From positions 354,087 to 418,086 of the forward strand of contig CACMIP010000001.1 of the NCBI GenBank assembly GCA_902613795.1: DNA of 64,000 nt, in the 5' to 3' direction. A program made the position numbers and the translations under genes. A model generated the notes under the pieces. It was given only the letters and a program-made list of their open reading frames with translations, was not told where the DNA came from and did not search any database. The stretch comes from an uncultured OCS116 cluster bacterium. GTDB taxonomy: Bacteria > Pseudomonadota > Alphaproteobacteria > Rhizobiales > TMED25. Every line of letters starts with the position of its first letter. The stretch's first letter is position 1. This document shows, one piece after another, positions 55,048-64,000 of this stretch.

Positions 55048-55911
55048 TTACCTCATTTGGTTTCTTGCCACATAATGTGCTTTTGTTTTTGATATGTCAA
55101 GCTCATCCAGAATATTATCAAGTAATTCAAACTGCTTTTGAACTAATTTTTTTCCTTTAAATATTTTACCGTATCCTGGGGCCAGTGTCTCGATATCGTA
55201 GGAGTCATATACTTTCTTTATGTTATCTCGCAAAAGCCTTGTTTTTGCACCTTCAAGCCACCAGTAACGAGTGTTCAATAGAAAAGACTTTATGTAGCTA
55301 ATAGAGAACTCCTCTTCGGGATTTGTTATTATCCAATCCTCAGTATTTTTTTCTGCAATTCCATAATTGAACATATCAGATGAAAATAAAATTTTTGTTT
55401 TTTCATCATATATCCAAGAAGTATTTATAAGCCTCAGGGGTGCACTTATTACCTGTATATTTCTACCTGTATTTTCACCAACCATACAGTCAACCGTGCC
55501 TCGGAGTATATTTGTAGGTATCTCTTTAAGGCTCCAGTCTCTCTCTTTGTCTGTAAAATCAAACCAGTCGGGACCTTCCGGATGTGGCGAGTAAAATGCC
55601 ACGACATTAAAATTGTACGTAATCGCTTTTACATTTCCAACTGACATAAATTCATTAATTCTCAGTGGTATTATTGATAATGGCGTATCCGGATCGAGAA
55701 TAGATTTTAATTGATGTAATATTTTTTCTTGATGAAAGAGGTAACCGGTATCAAATAAAAAAGCCCCACTATCCTCTTTTATGAGATAACAATTTAGCGG
55801 AACAAAACCTTTTTCATTTTGAGGATAGGCACTCAATCGACCGTCAAGTTTAACAATATTTTGTATTGAAAAAGCTTTATTAGGTGATAGTTCTATTATA
55901 TTATCTTCCAA
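55048..55911 (-). CDS. Metallo-beta-lactamase-fold protein without the metal motif
   Basis: The 287-residue protein keeps the MBL fold pattern (CYLIKEDSGAFLFDTGYLFHQEKI, TKILFSSDMFNYG, TLAPGYGKIF) but where HxHxDH should be it reads IPLRINEFMSVGNVKAI. Several metal-binding histidines are therefore missing. It is probably a non-hydrolytic homologue or a partner of the next gene, which begins two bases downstream; the pair would be cotranslated. Confidence 0.72.
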   Translation of the reverse strand: MEDNIIELSPNKAFSIQNIVKLDGRLSAYPQNEKGFVPLNCYLIKEDSGAFLFDTGYLFHQEKILHQLKSILDPDTPLSIIPLRINEFMSVGNVKAITYNFNVVAFYSPHPEGPDWFDFTDKERDWSLKEIPTNILRGTVDCMVGENTGRNIQVISAPLRLINTSWIYDEKTKILFSSDMFNYGIAEKNTEDWIITNPEEEFSISYIKSFLLNTRYWWLEGAKTRLLRDNIKKVYDSYDIETLAPGYGKIFKGKKLVQKQFELLDNILDELDISKTKAHYVARNQMR

Positions 55912-55993
55912 GTTAGCCCCCTATTATAGATACGTATTAGTAACACCATTTAAATAAAATTTTAAGTTAAAAATTGCTTCTGCTTGAAGGCTC

Positions 55994-56875
55994 ATGAATA
56001 AACTGGAAAATCAAAGCTACGCTGAAAAAAATAAAGGCCCGATATTTGCTGTATTGTCTTCCTTATGCTATGGATTAAATAATCCTCTCGCAGCGCTCGC
56101 AGCTCAAAATGGTATCTCAACAACTTTTTCGGTGCTATCACGCGCAACATTTATGTTCATAATATCTCTGACTCTTGCAGTGATGGGTAAATTGGATTTT
56201 AGGATCCCAAAAGAAGTGAGGGTATACGTTGTAATAATGGCAATCACGACAGCACTGATTAACTTATGTTATGTTGGCTCGATAAATTTTATTTCAGTGT
56301 CTCTTGCAGCAATAATATTCTTCACGTTCCCGATACAAATATTACTGGTAAGTATAATTAGAGGTAGCCAAAATATTAGGATGAGCGACGTCATTATTTT
56401 TACGGTTGTATTTATCGGTTTAATCTTTGTTATTGTACCTGATTTTAATAACATAGATCCGCTTGGCGTCCTATTAGCAGGATTATCGAGTATAAGTGCA
56501 ACTTTTTTGTACTTCTCAGCAGGTGTTGCCTCAAGAAAATTAAGTCCGATCATTCTAGGTTTTTGGGTGCATCTATTTGTGTTACCAGTTCTAGCCTTAT
56601 CTTTTTTGATACTTTCACCTAGTATAGTACCAAATGAATTATCATCATATTTACCTGTCTTGATAATGTCACTTTGCTATGTTGGCGCTTACTATTTTCA
56701 AATGTTATCATTAAAATTTACATCTGTTCTGATTTCAGGACTTTTTTTCAATACTGAGCCATTGCTTACAGCGGTAGCAGCAGCGTTAATACTAGATGAA
56801 CGATTACTATTTTCTCAATATGTAGGAGGCATATTAATTTTTGTGTCATTAGTAATTGTTAGCATTCGTAAATAA
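55994..56875 (+). CDS. EamA-family membrane transporter (DMT superfamily)
   Basis: The 293-residue protein has ten predicted membrane helices in two EamA repeats (about 15-140 and 155-290), with SLCYGLNNPLAALAAQNG near the start and FFNTEPLLTAVAAALILDERL in the second repeat. Such proteins move small metabolites or amino acids, often outward. The substrate is unknown. It is divergent from the MBL pair and convergent with tusA. Confidence 0.85.
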   Translation: MNKLENQSYAEKNKGPIFAVLSSLCYGLNNPLAALAAQNGISTTFSVLSRATFMFIISLTLAVMGKLDFRIPKEVRVYVVIMAITTALINLCYVGSINFISVSLAAIIFFTFPIQILLVSIIRGSQNIRMSDVIIFTVVFIGLIFVIVPDFNNIDPLGVLLAGLSSISATFLYFSAGVASRKLSPIILGFWVHLFVLPVLALSFLILSPSIVPNELSSYLPVLIMSLCYVGAYYFQMLSLKFTSVLISGLFFNTEPLLTAVAAALILDERLLFSQYVGGILIFVSLVIVSIRK

Positions 56876-56877
56876 CA

Positions 56878-57105
56878 TTACAAAACCTGAATCTCACAAA
56901 ATATGGACTCCTCAGTGTCTTTTATATAGATTAGTTTACAATTTGACTCACGGCAAAACGTTGGTAGATCAATTTTAATCATTGGATCCGTAGCGATAAT
57001 TTTGAGTTTTTCACCTTTTTTTAGGGTCTTAATTACCTTTTTTATTTTCAGGACCGGTATTGGACAATTATACCCAGAGACGTCTATATTATGTGTATTA
57101 TTCAT
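56878..57105 (-). CDS. TusA-family sulfur carrier protein
   Basis: From the ATG at 57105 (MNNTHNIDVSGYNCPIPVLKIKKVIK) the protein is 75 residues with the TusA CPxP motif CPIP; the Cys carries sulfur as persulfide. Relatives act in tRNA thiolation or sulfur transfer. The track's longer start (57144) adds 13 residues, less likely. No partner sulfurtransferase gene is adjacent. It faces convergent EamA and a divergent DoxX-like gene. Confidence 0.8.
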   Translation of the reverse strand: MNNTHNIDVSGYNCPIPVLKIKKVIKTLKKGEKLKIIATDPMIKIDLPTFCRESNCKLIYIKDTEESIFCEIQVL

Positions 57106-57319
57106 TATACCAAACATTCGTTCGAATATTAACGTAAGCTTCAATAGGGCTAAATATTAACATAAATTTTTTTCTAATCAATACGAATAAAGCTATACTT
57201 GTATTAAATTAATCAAAATAAATATTTGTATATTTGAGAAATTCAGATATTTATTCTATAGGGTGTGGTTAAATTCAGTTTGAAGTATTGAGAATATAAA
57301 TCACAAAGAGTTTTACTGA

Positions 57320-57820
57320 ATGCAAGAATTAGAAATCAGCGATATTGGAATGTTCATACTTCGGATTGCAATCGCATACATTTATCTTCATGGTTTTTAC
57401 ATGATCGGATCAACGAAGATGCGAAGGGCAATTGGGCGCCAGAGAACTAGTATATTATTTCGTGGACTTGAGAATACAAATTATTTCAATTTTATAACCT
57501 ATTTTGCGCATTACTCTGCTTTATTTATGATGGGAACGGGAAGTGTATTGATTTTGACAGGCTTTTCGGTGAAATTGGGAGCTCTACTGCTTATACTTTT
57601 TACAATCCCTGCGATCATAGTACACAAACGGGAGTCCGTAAAATCACATATACTAGCTGATAAAATTAAGGAGTACAGTAACACTAAAACGCATGATGAC
57701 ATTACATTATTGGCCAATTTTAGTCATGCTGGACATCGCTCTTCAGGAAATAAGAATTATATGCTTTTGGCTGTAAACATCTATCTCTTTCTAATGGATA
57801 ATTCAGTGACGCTCTTCTAA
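57320..57820 (+). CDS. DoxX-like membrane protein
   Basis: This 166-residue protein has four hydrophobic segments with the DoxX pattern (FILRIAIAYIYLHGFYMIGSTKMRRA, YSALFMMGTGSVLILTGFSVKLGALLLILFTIPAIIVH). DoxX proteins are poorly understood; some relate to quinone redox or sulfur metabolism. It follows 175 AT-rich bases without recognised features. It is convergent with the ThDP enzyme gene. Confidence 0.7.
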   Translation: MQELEISDIGMFILRIAIAYIYLHGFYMIGSTKMRRAIGRQRTSILFRGLENTNYFNFITYFAHYSALFMMGTGSVLILTGFSVKLGALLLILFTIPAIIVHKRESVKSHILADKIKEYSNTKTHDDITLLANFSHAGHRSSGNKNYMLLAVNIYLFLMDNSVTLF

Positions 57821-57835
57821 AAAGATAGAAGTTTC

Positions 57836-59497
57836 TTATCCGATATTTTTACCAATTTCTAGTGCAGGACCGAGAACATTTGGTTCAATAATAAGCTCAA
57901 TTAGAGTTGCGCTTTGACTAACTTTGGCTTTTTCAAATACATCTCCAAATTCAGCGGTATCCGTTACTCTATAAGCATCAATCCCATAGGCATTTGCGAG
58001 GGCAATAAAATCAGGATTTAATATGTCTGTCCCTATGGTCCTTTTTGGAAAATTTCGCTCTTGATGCATTCTAATTGTGCCCAATTTTTTATTGTTTATA
58101 ATAATAAATATTGGATTCAATTTATTCTCAACCGCATTAATAATTTCCTGTCCCAGCATCATAAAACATCCATCACCATTAAAACTCACAACTGTCTTTT
58201 TTGGATAAACTAACTTGGCAGCTATAGCTGCAGGAACGGCATAACCCATTGATCCACCTGTTGTAACAATTTGTGAACCAAGATCACGATATTGATAATA
58301 TCTGTGAACCCATTGTGAATTGTTTCCTGAGCCAACAATAACAATATCCTCATCGCCTAATGTTTTGTTCAGATATGCCATCACTTCGGATAGATTGAGA
58401 CTTCCACTCATTGGCGTTGGTTTAATAAATTCCAAATATTCTTTCCTTGCTGATCTGCACCATTCCTTCCATGGTGGATTTTCAATCTTTGGATAAGATG
58501 ACAAAGCAGAAGCGAATTCTTGCATACCGCTTGGAATACCGATATCAGGGTAATAAACAGAACCAATTTCATTTATACCGGGATGTACATGGACCAGATA
58601 TTGATCGGGTTCAGGTACTTTTAGTGTTGAATATCCCTGTGTCGTTACTTCACCAAGACGCGCTCCTAAAGCTAGGATGAGGTCGCTTTCTTGGATTCGT
58701 TTTTTTGTCTCTATGGGAATTGCATAACTAGAATGCCCAATATAATTCTCATTCCTATTGTCAAATCTGTCCTGGGCTCTGTATGAAGTAAGTACCGGTA
58801 TTGAGTTATCATCAACAAATTGTGTAATTTTTTTTACAGCATCTTTTGTCCAAGTATTTCCACCAGCAATTATAATAGGTCTTTTTGCCTTTTTGAGCTT
58901 TTCATAAAAACTATCCATTGCAGTCTTTGATGGGCTTGATTGAAGTATATCGGGTGCAGGTGTTGTTCTTGATGTGGTTTCATCTATTAACATGTCTTCT
59001 GGAAGTGAGAGAACAACTGGCCCCGGTCTTCCTGATTGTGAAATATAAAATGCTTTGTTTATAAATTCTGGAATCCTATCGGCGTTATTAATCTCAGCAA
59101 CGTACTTTGCCATTGGTTTAAACATTTCTTTATAATCAATTTCTTGCTGAGCTTCTCGTTCTCGCTCATTTCTCGATACTTGACCGATGAGCAGTATAAC
59201 CGGAGTTGAGTCCTGATAAGCGGTGTGTATTCCGTTTGATGCGTTTGTTGCACCAGGACCCCTTGATACAATGCAAATTCCAGGCTTGTTTGTCAACTTA
59301 GCATATGCATCAGCCATATTTGCTGCGCCGGACTCATGTCGGGTTGTTATTAATTTTATTTTCTCTTTGTGATTATAAAGGCCATCCATTAATCCGAGAT
59401 AACTCTCACCTGGAACACAAAATATTGTATCAACCCCGTTAGCAGATAATTGGTCTGCTAGTAAATGACCACCAATTTTTTTATTATTTTTTGTCAT
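57836..59497 (-). CDS. Thiamine diphosphate-binding enzyme, acetolactate synthase-like (second copy)
   Basis: The 553-residue protein has the ThDP three-domain layout: CVPGESYLGLMDGLYN at the start, catalytic Glu in TTRHESGAANMADAYAK (near 52), and the cofactor motif SFNGDGCFMMLGQEIINAVENKLNPIFIIINNKKL near 440. It resembles the large subunit of acetolactate synthase but no ilvH gene is adjacent, so it may act on another 2-keto acid. It follows an SDR gene by 10 bases. It is only distantly similar to the ThDP protein at 43248. Confidence 0.82.
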   Translation of the reverse strand: MTKNNKKIGGHLLADQLSANGVDTIFCVPGESYLGLMDGLYNHKEKIKLITTRHESGAANMADAYAKLTNKPGICIVSRGPGATNASNGIHTAYQDSTPVILLIGQVSRNEREREAQQEIDYKEMFKPMAKYVAEINNADRIPEFINKAFYISQSGRPGPVVLSLPEDMLIDETTSRTTPAPDILQSSPSKTAMDSFYEKLKKAKRPIIIAGGNTWTKDAVKKITQFVDDNSIPVLTSYRAQDRFDNRNENYIGHSSYAIPIETKKRIQESDLILALGARLGEVTTQGYSTLKVPEPDQYLVHVHPGINEIGSVYYPDIGIPSGMQEFASALSSYPKIENPPWKEWCRSARKEYLEFIKPTPMSGSLNLSEVMAYLNKTLGDEDIVIVGSGNNSQWVHRYYQYRDLGSQIVTTGGSMGYAVPAAIAAKLVYPKKTVVSFNGDGCFMMLGQEIINAVENKLNPIFIIINNKKLGTIRMHQERNFPKRTIGTDILNPDFIALANAYGIDAYRVTDTAEFGDVFEKAKVSQSATLIELIIEPNVLGPALEIGKNIG

Positions 59498-59507
59498 AGA
59501 ACTTATA

Positions 59508-60290
59508 TTATACGCTTCTAATTAAACCGCCGTCTACTCTTATGTTACTGCCGTTTATATAACTTGCTTTCTCACTAGCTAAAAAACATAAAACACTACC
59601 AAATTCCTCTGGTGTTCCGTATCTTCTGGCAGGTATTTCATTTGATGAAATTAAAATTGCCTCATCATATGAAATTCCGAGTGACTTTGCTCTTTGCGTG
59701 TTTACCTCTAATGTCCGATCTGTGGTTATGCGCCCTGGCATCACTGTATTTACTGTTATGCCATGCATCGCTATTTGGTTTGAGAGTGTTTTCATAAATC
59801 CTGTCACAGCTGGTCTTAGCGTATTGGACACTGTTAAATTATCAATTGGCTGGACCACACCCGATGATGTTATCGTAATAACTCTTCCCCATTTTTTTTC
59901 AATCATGCTTGATGTAAGGCTATTTGTTATTTTTATGGTATTTAAAAGTAATGATTTAACGAAGAGATCTAACGTATGACTATCTGTATCAATTGGATTT
60001 GATGGCGGTGGGCCACCAGTGTTGTTAATTAATATGTCATATTTTCTATCACTAATACCCGCCAGAAGGGAGCTGACGTCATGATCTTTCGTTAAATCTG
60101 CTACAAAATAATCTGAGATTACCTTATGTGCTTGTAAAATTTCTTTATTTACGGTTTTGAGTTTTTCTAAGTCCCTTGCAATCAATGTAGTATTGCACCC
60201 CTCAGATGCTAGAGAATGAGCCGCAGCCCTCCCTAGACCGGATGAAGCACCAAAAATAATTGCATTCTTTGCTTTTAATCCAAGATCCAT
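59508..60290 (-). CDS. Short-chain dehydrogenase/reductase, FabG-like
   Basis: The 260-residue SDR starts MDLGLKAKNAIIFGASSGLGRAAAHSLASEG, with NNTGGP, TITSSG and the catalytic VSNTLRPAV region, where the usual YxxxK is altered to SNTLRPA; this is typical of an SDR subgroup with serine-rich active sites or could mean changed activity. It ends YINGSNIRVDGG. The start is the ATG at 60290 with AGGA five bases upstream; the track's longer ORF runs into the tRNA-Leu gene. It precedes the ThDP gene. Confidence 0.82.
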   Translation of the reverse strand: MDLGLKAKNAIIFGASSGLGRAAAHSLASEGCNTTLIARDLEKLKTVNKEILQAHKVISDYFVADLTKDHDVSSLLAGISDRKYDILINNTGGPPPSNPIDTDSHTLDLFVKSLLLNTIKITNSLTSSMIEKKWGRVITITSSGVVQPIDNLTVSNTLRPAVTGFMKTLSNQIAMHGITVNTVMPGRITTDRTLEVNTQRAKSLGISYDEAILISSNEIPARRYGTPEEFGSVLCFLASEKASYINGSNIRVDGGLIRSV

Positions 60291-60305
60291 AGTTATCCTA
60301 TTTAG

Positions 60306-60390
60306 TGGTGCCCCTGGCCGGACTCGAACCAGCACGCCCGAAAGCAACAGATTTTGAATCTGTCGTGTCTACCAATTTCACCACAGGGGC
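60306..60390 (-). tRNA. tRNA-Leu (anticodon CAA)
   Basis: On the minus strand the 85-base sequence runs from GCCCCTGTGG to GGGGCACCA with the CCA encoded. The anticodon loop is TTCAAAA (anticodon CAA), flanked by ACAGA/TCTGT. A long variable arm (TGCTTTCGGGCGTG) and the T-loop TTCGAGT are present, as in class II tRNA-Leu. It lies between the SDR start and glnK. Confidence 0.96.
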
Positions 60391-60412
60391 AATTTGAGTC
60401 CTTAGAGCTAAA

Positions 60413-61983
<1,571 letters not shown>

Positions 61984-62017
61984 TATATTTCTCCCAAATT
62001 ACATATAGTTGCTGAAG

Positions 62018-62046
62018 ATTATGCATAATTCTTGATTGATAATCAA
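62018..62046 (-). promoter_or_regulatory. Predicted amt-glnK promoter with a palindrome at -35
   Basis: On the minus strand TTGATT (62041-62046) is followed after 17 bases by CATAAT (62018-62023). The -35 is part of the perfect inverted repeat TTGATT-GAT-AATCAA (62032-62046). A second one, GAGAT-TT-ATCTC, lies at 62048-62059. No sigma-54 sequence is visible before amt. The regulator is unknown. Confidence 0.5.
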
Positions 62047-62094
62047 CGAGATTTATCTCATTATGTAATAAGTCCACTGAGAACATTTGTAAGA

Positions 62095-62682
62095 TTGAGA
62101 ATATTATTGCTTGATTGGAAAAAAAATATAGAAAAATACACCAATGAGAAGTTAGTAACATTCTATATATCCCTCTTCTCAATTACCGAGAGTGTGGTAA
62201 ACCCTGTGCCGGTTGAGGTAATTTTGATACCATCAGTTATCAAGTTTCGAAAAAAATTTATAAAATTCGCACTCATCGCATCGATAATGTCTACAATTGG
62301 TGCGTTAATTGGATATCTTCTAGGTTTTTATCTAGAGGAATATATGATCCGTAATTTTATTGATTTATCAGATTTTGGTGAGTTGTATGGAAGCTATGGG
62401 CCATTGATAATACTTATTGGAGCCGTTACACCATTCCCATTCAAACTTGTTACAATAGCCAGTGGCATTTTCAAAATTAATGTTTTTTATCTCATCATCT
62501 ACAGCTTTATTGGAAGATATTTTAGATATCAGATTGTGACCGCTATGACTTACATTATTGGTCCAAAAATGATTGATATTTATGATAAGATTGATAAGAG
62601 TAAGAAAGTGATGATTAGATCATTGATAATTCTAACTTTAATTGCAATATTAATAATACTCTATATCTATGATAGGTTTTAA
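62095..62682 (+). CDS. YqaA-type (SNARE-associated/DedA-like) membrane protein
   Basis: This protein resembles the YqaA family: YISLFSITESVVNPVPVEVILIPSV near the start, then SIMSTIGALIGYLLGFYLEE and YGPLIILIGAVTPFPFKLVTIASGIFKI. It has several membrane helices; the DedA-like fold is linked to membrane lipid homeostasis. The family start suggests TTG at 62095 (LRILLLDWKKNI); the track begins at a TTG at 62032, which lies in a palindromic site and is less likely. dsbB follows after two bases. Confidence 0.75.
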   Translation: MRILLLDWKKNIEKYTNEKLVTFYISLFSITESVVNPVPVEVILIPSVIKFRKKFIKFALIASIMSTIGALIGYLLGFYLEEYMIRNFIDLSDFGELYGSYGPLIILIGAVTPFPFKLVTIASGIFKINVFYLIIYSFIGRYFRYQIVTAMTYIIGPKMIDIYDKIDKSKKVMIRSLIILTLIAILIILYIYDRF

Positions 62683-62684
62683 GT

Positions 62685-63206
62685 ATGAATTTTAGAATAT
62701 CTATCCCGTTAATTATTGCAATTTATGCAGCCTGTGTTATTGCATCGGCTTATTTCATTGAGTATGTTCTAGGATACAAACCCTGCGAGTTATGTATTAT
62801 CCAGAGATATCCATATTACTTCATTATTTTATCCAGTATTACAGTATTTGCTCTCAAATCTAGAATAATCCCAATCAACTTATCACATTTTTTGTTCAAA
62901 AGAATCTCAACGGCAGCCTATGTTGTTATTATACTAGCCTCCATCATAGGATTTTCTTTTGCAACTTATCATTTTGGTATTGAAAATAATTATTGGCAAA
63001 ATTTTTCAGGATGCTCTGACAGACTATCTGGTATTAATCTAAACGCGACAAATCTACTTGAAGATATAAACAAGATTGAGCCAAATTGTTCAGACCCTCT
63101 GAAGTTTTTTGGGCTATCCCTATCCGGCTACAATATAATTTCAAATACACTGATAGCTGTCTTAGTCATCTATGATCTAATAAATAAAAAGAAAAATTAT
63201 ATCTAA
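62685..63206 (+). CDS. dsbB: Disulfide bond formation protein DsbB
   Basis: The 173-residue protein has four membrane helices and the first redox pair CELC in GYKPCELCIIQRYPYYF (near 31). The second pair is less standard: GCSDRLSG and later EPNCSDPLKFFG. DsbB reoxidises DsbA and passes electrons to quinone. It begins two bases after the YqaA-like gene, probably in the same operon, and ends eight bases from the convergent esterase gene. No dsbA gene is in the window. Confidence 0.88.
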   Translation: MNFRISIPLIIAIYAACVIASAYFIEYVLGYKPCELCIIQRYPYYFIILSSITVFALKSRIIPINLSHFLFKRISTAAYVVIILASIIGFSFATYHFGIENNYWQNFSGCSDRLSGINLNATNLLEDINKIEPNCSDPLKFFGLSLSGYNIISNTLIAVLVIYDLINKKKNYI

Positions 63207-63213
63207 GCGCTGA

Positions 63214-63819
63214 CTATAAATTCTCTAAAAATATAATAAGATCATCTAGTTCATCTTGGCTAATACTATGTCCCAGGTTGGGATAGGATTTTGCTTGGTA
63301 CTCTATGCCGTGATGATCTAATTGCTGTTTTGTTTTATTATAAAAATCGATTGGTAAAACGTCATCCTCTTCACCATGCATCACAAGAATATTGGGTTGC
63401 ATTTCACCTATGGGATTAATATCATCTACGAGCAATCCAGAAAGACAAATTGTGGCCAAAGGTTTATCTTTTGTTGTTAAGCTTGTTGATAGCGCGACCA
63501 TTCCACCTTGACTGAACCCACAGAGTATAACATCTGATATTTTGATATGGCGATTTTGGGTCTCTTGTAAGATTATATCTGAGAAAACCTTTGCTGAAAC
63601 TTTCTCAACCTCCGCGTTGTAAGAATAGTCGCGATCCGGGGATAGTTTAAACCACTGAAAACCGTATGGATTAGAGTCACAAATCTCAAATGCATCTGGT
63701 GCAAAATAGTCTAATTCAAATTTTGTTACTGCCTTTTTTATATAATCTCCAATTGGCATTAAATCCATACCATTAGCACCATAACCATGCAATAGGATAA
63801 GTAGTTTTTTATCTTTCAT
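63214..63819 (-). CDS. Phospholipase/carboxylesterase family alpha/beta hydrolase
   Basis: The 201-residue protein has LLILLHGYGANGMDLMPIGDY at the start, the nucleophile serine in CGFSQGGMVALS (near 108), the Asp in HGEEDDVLPIDFYN and the His in NLGHSISQDEL. It is a small serine esterase of the carboxylesterase/phospholipase family (YpfH/EstB-like). The substrate is unknown. It is convergent with dsbB. Confidence 0.85.
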   Translation of the reverse strand: MKDKKLLILLHGYGANGMDLMPIGDYIKKAVTKFELDYFAPDAFEICDSNPYGFQWFKLSPDRDYSYNAEVEKVSAKVFSDIILQETQNRHIKISDVILCGFSQGGMVALSTSLTTKDKPLATICLSGLLVDDINPIGEMQPNILVMHGEEDDVLPIDFYNKTKQQLDHHGIEYQAKSYPNLGHSISQDELDDLIIFLENL

Positions 63820-64000
63820 AATAATTAACCCCTGCCAAAAAATAATGTTGTGTTACTGCAATCTTACAATAGGTTATGTGAATTCAAAAAATATTTTTCA
63901 ATTCAATGTTGGATAAACTTTGAAATTACTGAACTCAGTCATTAAATAAGATACTATAAATAGTGGTATCATAATGTCTGGTCTATTGAATATAATAATA
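63820..64000. other. Right-hand end without a clear gene
   Basis: These 181 bases are AT-rich upstream sequence of the esterase gene. An ATG at 63974 opens a plus-strand reading frame (MSGLLNIII) that runs off the window, but nine codons cannot support a gene call. No RNA or terminator is visible. Confidence 0.3.

Noticed and set aside
62032-62682. Possible rhodopsin, because retinal genes are present
   Set aside because: The protein lacks the rhodopsin helix C and G motifs and a retinal-binding Lys; it fits the YqaA/DedA-like family.
63974-64000. Start of a plus-strand gene at the right edge
   Set aside because: Only nine codons are visible, so there is not enough to support a call.

Overview
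The window is an AT-rich (by eye roughly one third G+C), gene-dense chromosomal segment with short intergenic gaps and many overlapping or convergent gene ends. The housekeeping content and gene order are those of an alphaproteobacterium: gshA-rsmE divergent from ubiA-waaA-lpxK, a DUF2093 gene beside xseA, a DUF3035/BamF-like lipoprotein gene beside lspA, a TIGR01459 HAD hydrolase, the short HisG plus HisZ system, and a tRNA-His that lacks the encoded G-1. The retinal/carotenoid genes, low G+C and small size of most genes suggest a surface-ocean planktonic lineage (SAR116-, SAR11- or AEGEAN-169-like); the exact clade cannot be fixed from the window.

1-15.8 kb is core metabolism: glutathione synthesis (gshA, cut by the window edge), rRNA modification (rsmE, rluB, rsmD), ubiquinone (ubiA), lipid A (waaA, lpxK), DNA repair (xseA), purines (purD), tRNA editing (tadA), lipoprotein and outer-membrane assembly (BamF-like, lspA), ileS, ribF and a HAD phosphatase. 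15.8-18 kb is the groES-groEL operon with a CIRCE operator and an intrinsic terminator. 18-24.5 kb holds hisS-hisZ-hisG, an Lrp-type regulator, moaA and a two-subunit CoA transferase. 24.5-27.6 kb carries a ferric-iron ABC permease and binding protein without an ATPase gene. A tRNA-His gene follows.

27.75-33 kb is a compact crtI-crtB-crtY-blh-ispH operon (minus strand) that would make beta-carotene and cleave it to retinal; neither crtE nor a rhodopsin gene is in the window. Upstream lies a large autotransporter-like protein with a repeat (beta-propeller-like) passenger. 35.2-41.4 kb is a region of small unknown genes plus a three-gene operon (circularly permuted ATP-grasp, alpha-E, transglutaminase) preceded by a very good sigma-54 promoter.

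41.5-60.3 kb is the accessory part: a minus-strand operon of dehydrogenases, a ThDP enzyme and a formamidase-family protein ending in ung; a divergent 2OG-Fe(II)-type oxygenase; a class III CoA transferase; a deacetylase-SDR-cyclase-HisD-like operon; two metallo-beta-lactamase-fold proteins, one of which has lost its metal motif; an EamA exporter; TusA; DoxX; and a second ThDP enzyme with an SDR. The catabolic substrates are unknown to me. The window closes with tRNA-Leu(CAA), an amt-glnK operon in the reverse of the usual gene order, a YqaA-type membrane protein, dsbB and a carboxylesterase. No insertion sequence, prophage, CRISPR array or rRNA gene is visible. The most interesting parts are the sigma-54-controlled ATP-grasp operon, the two uncharacterised catabolic operons, and the retinal operon that includes ispH.
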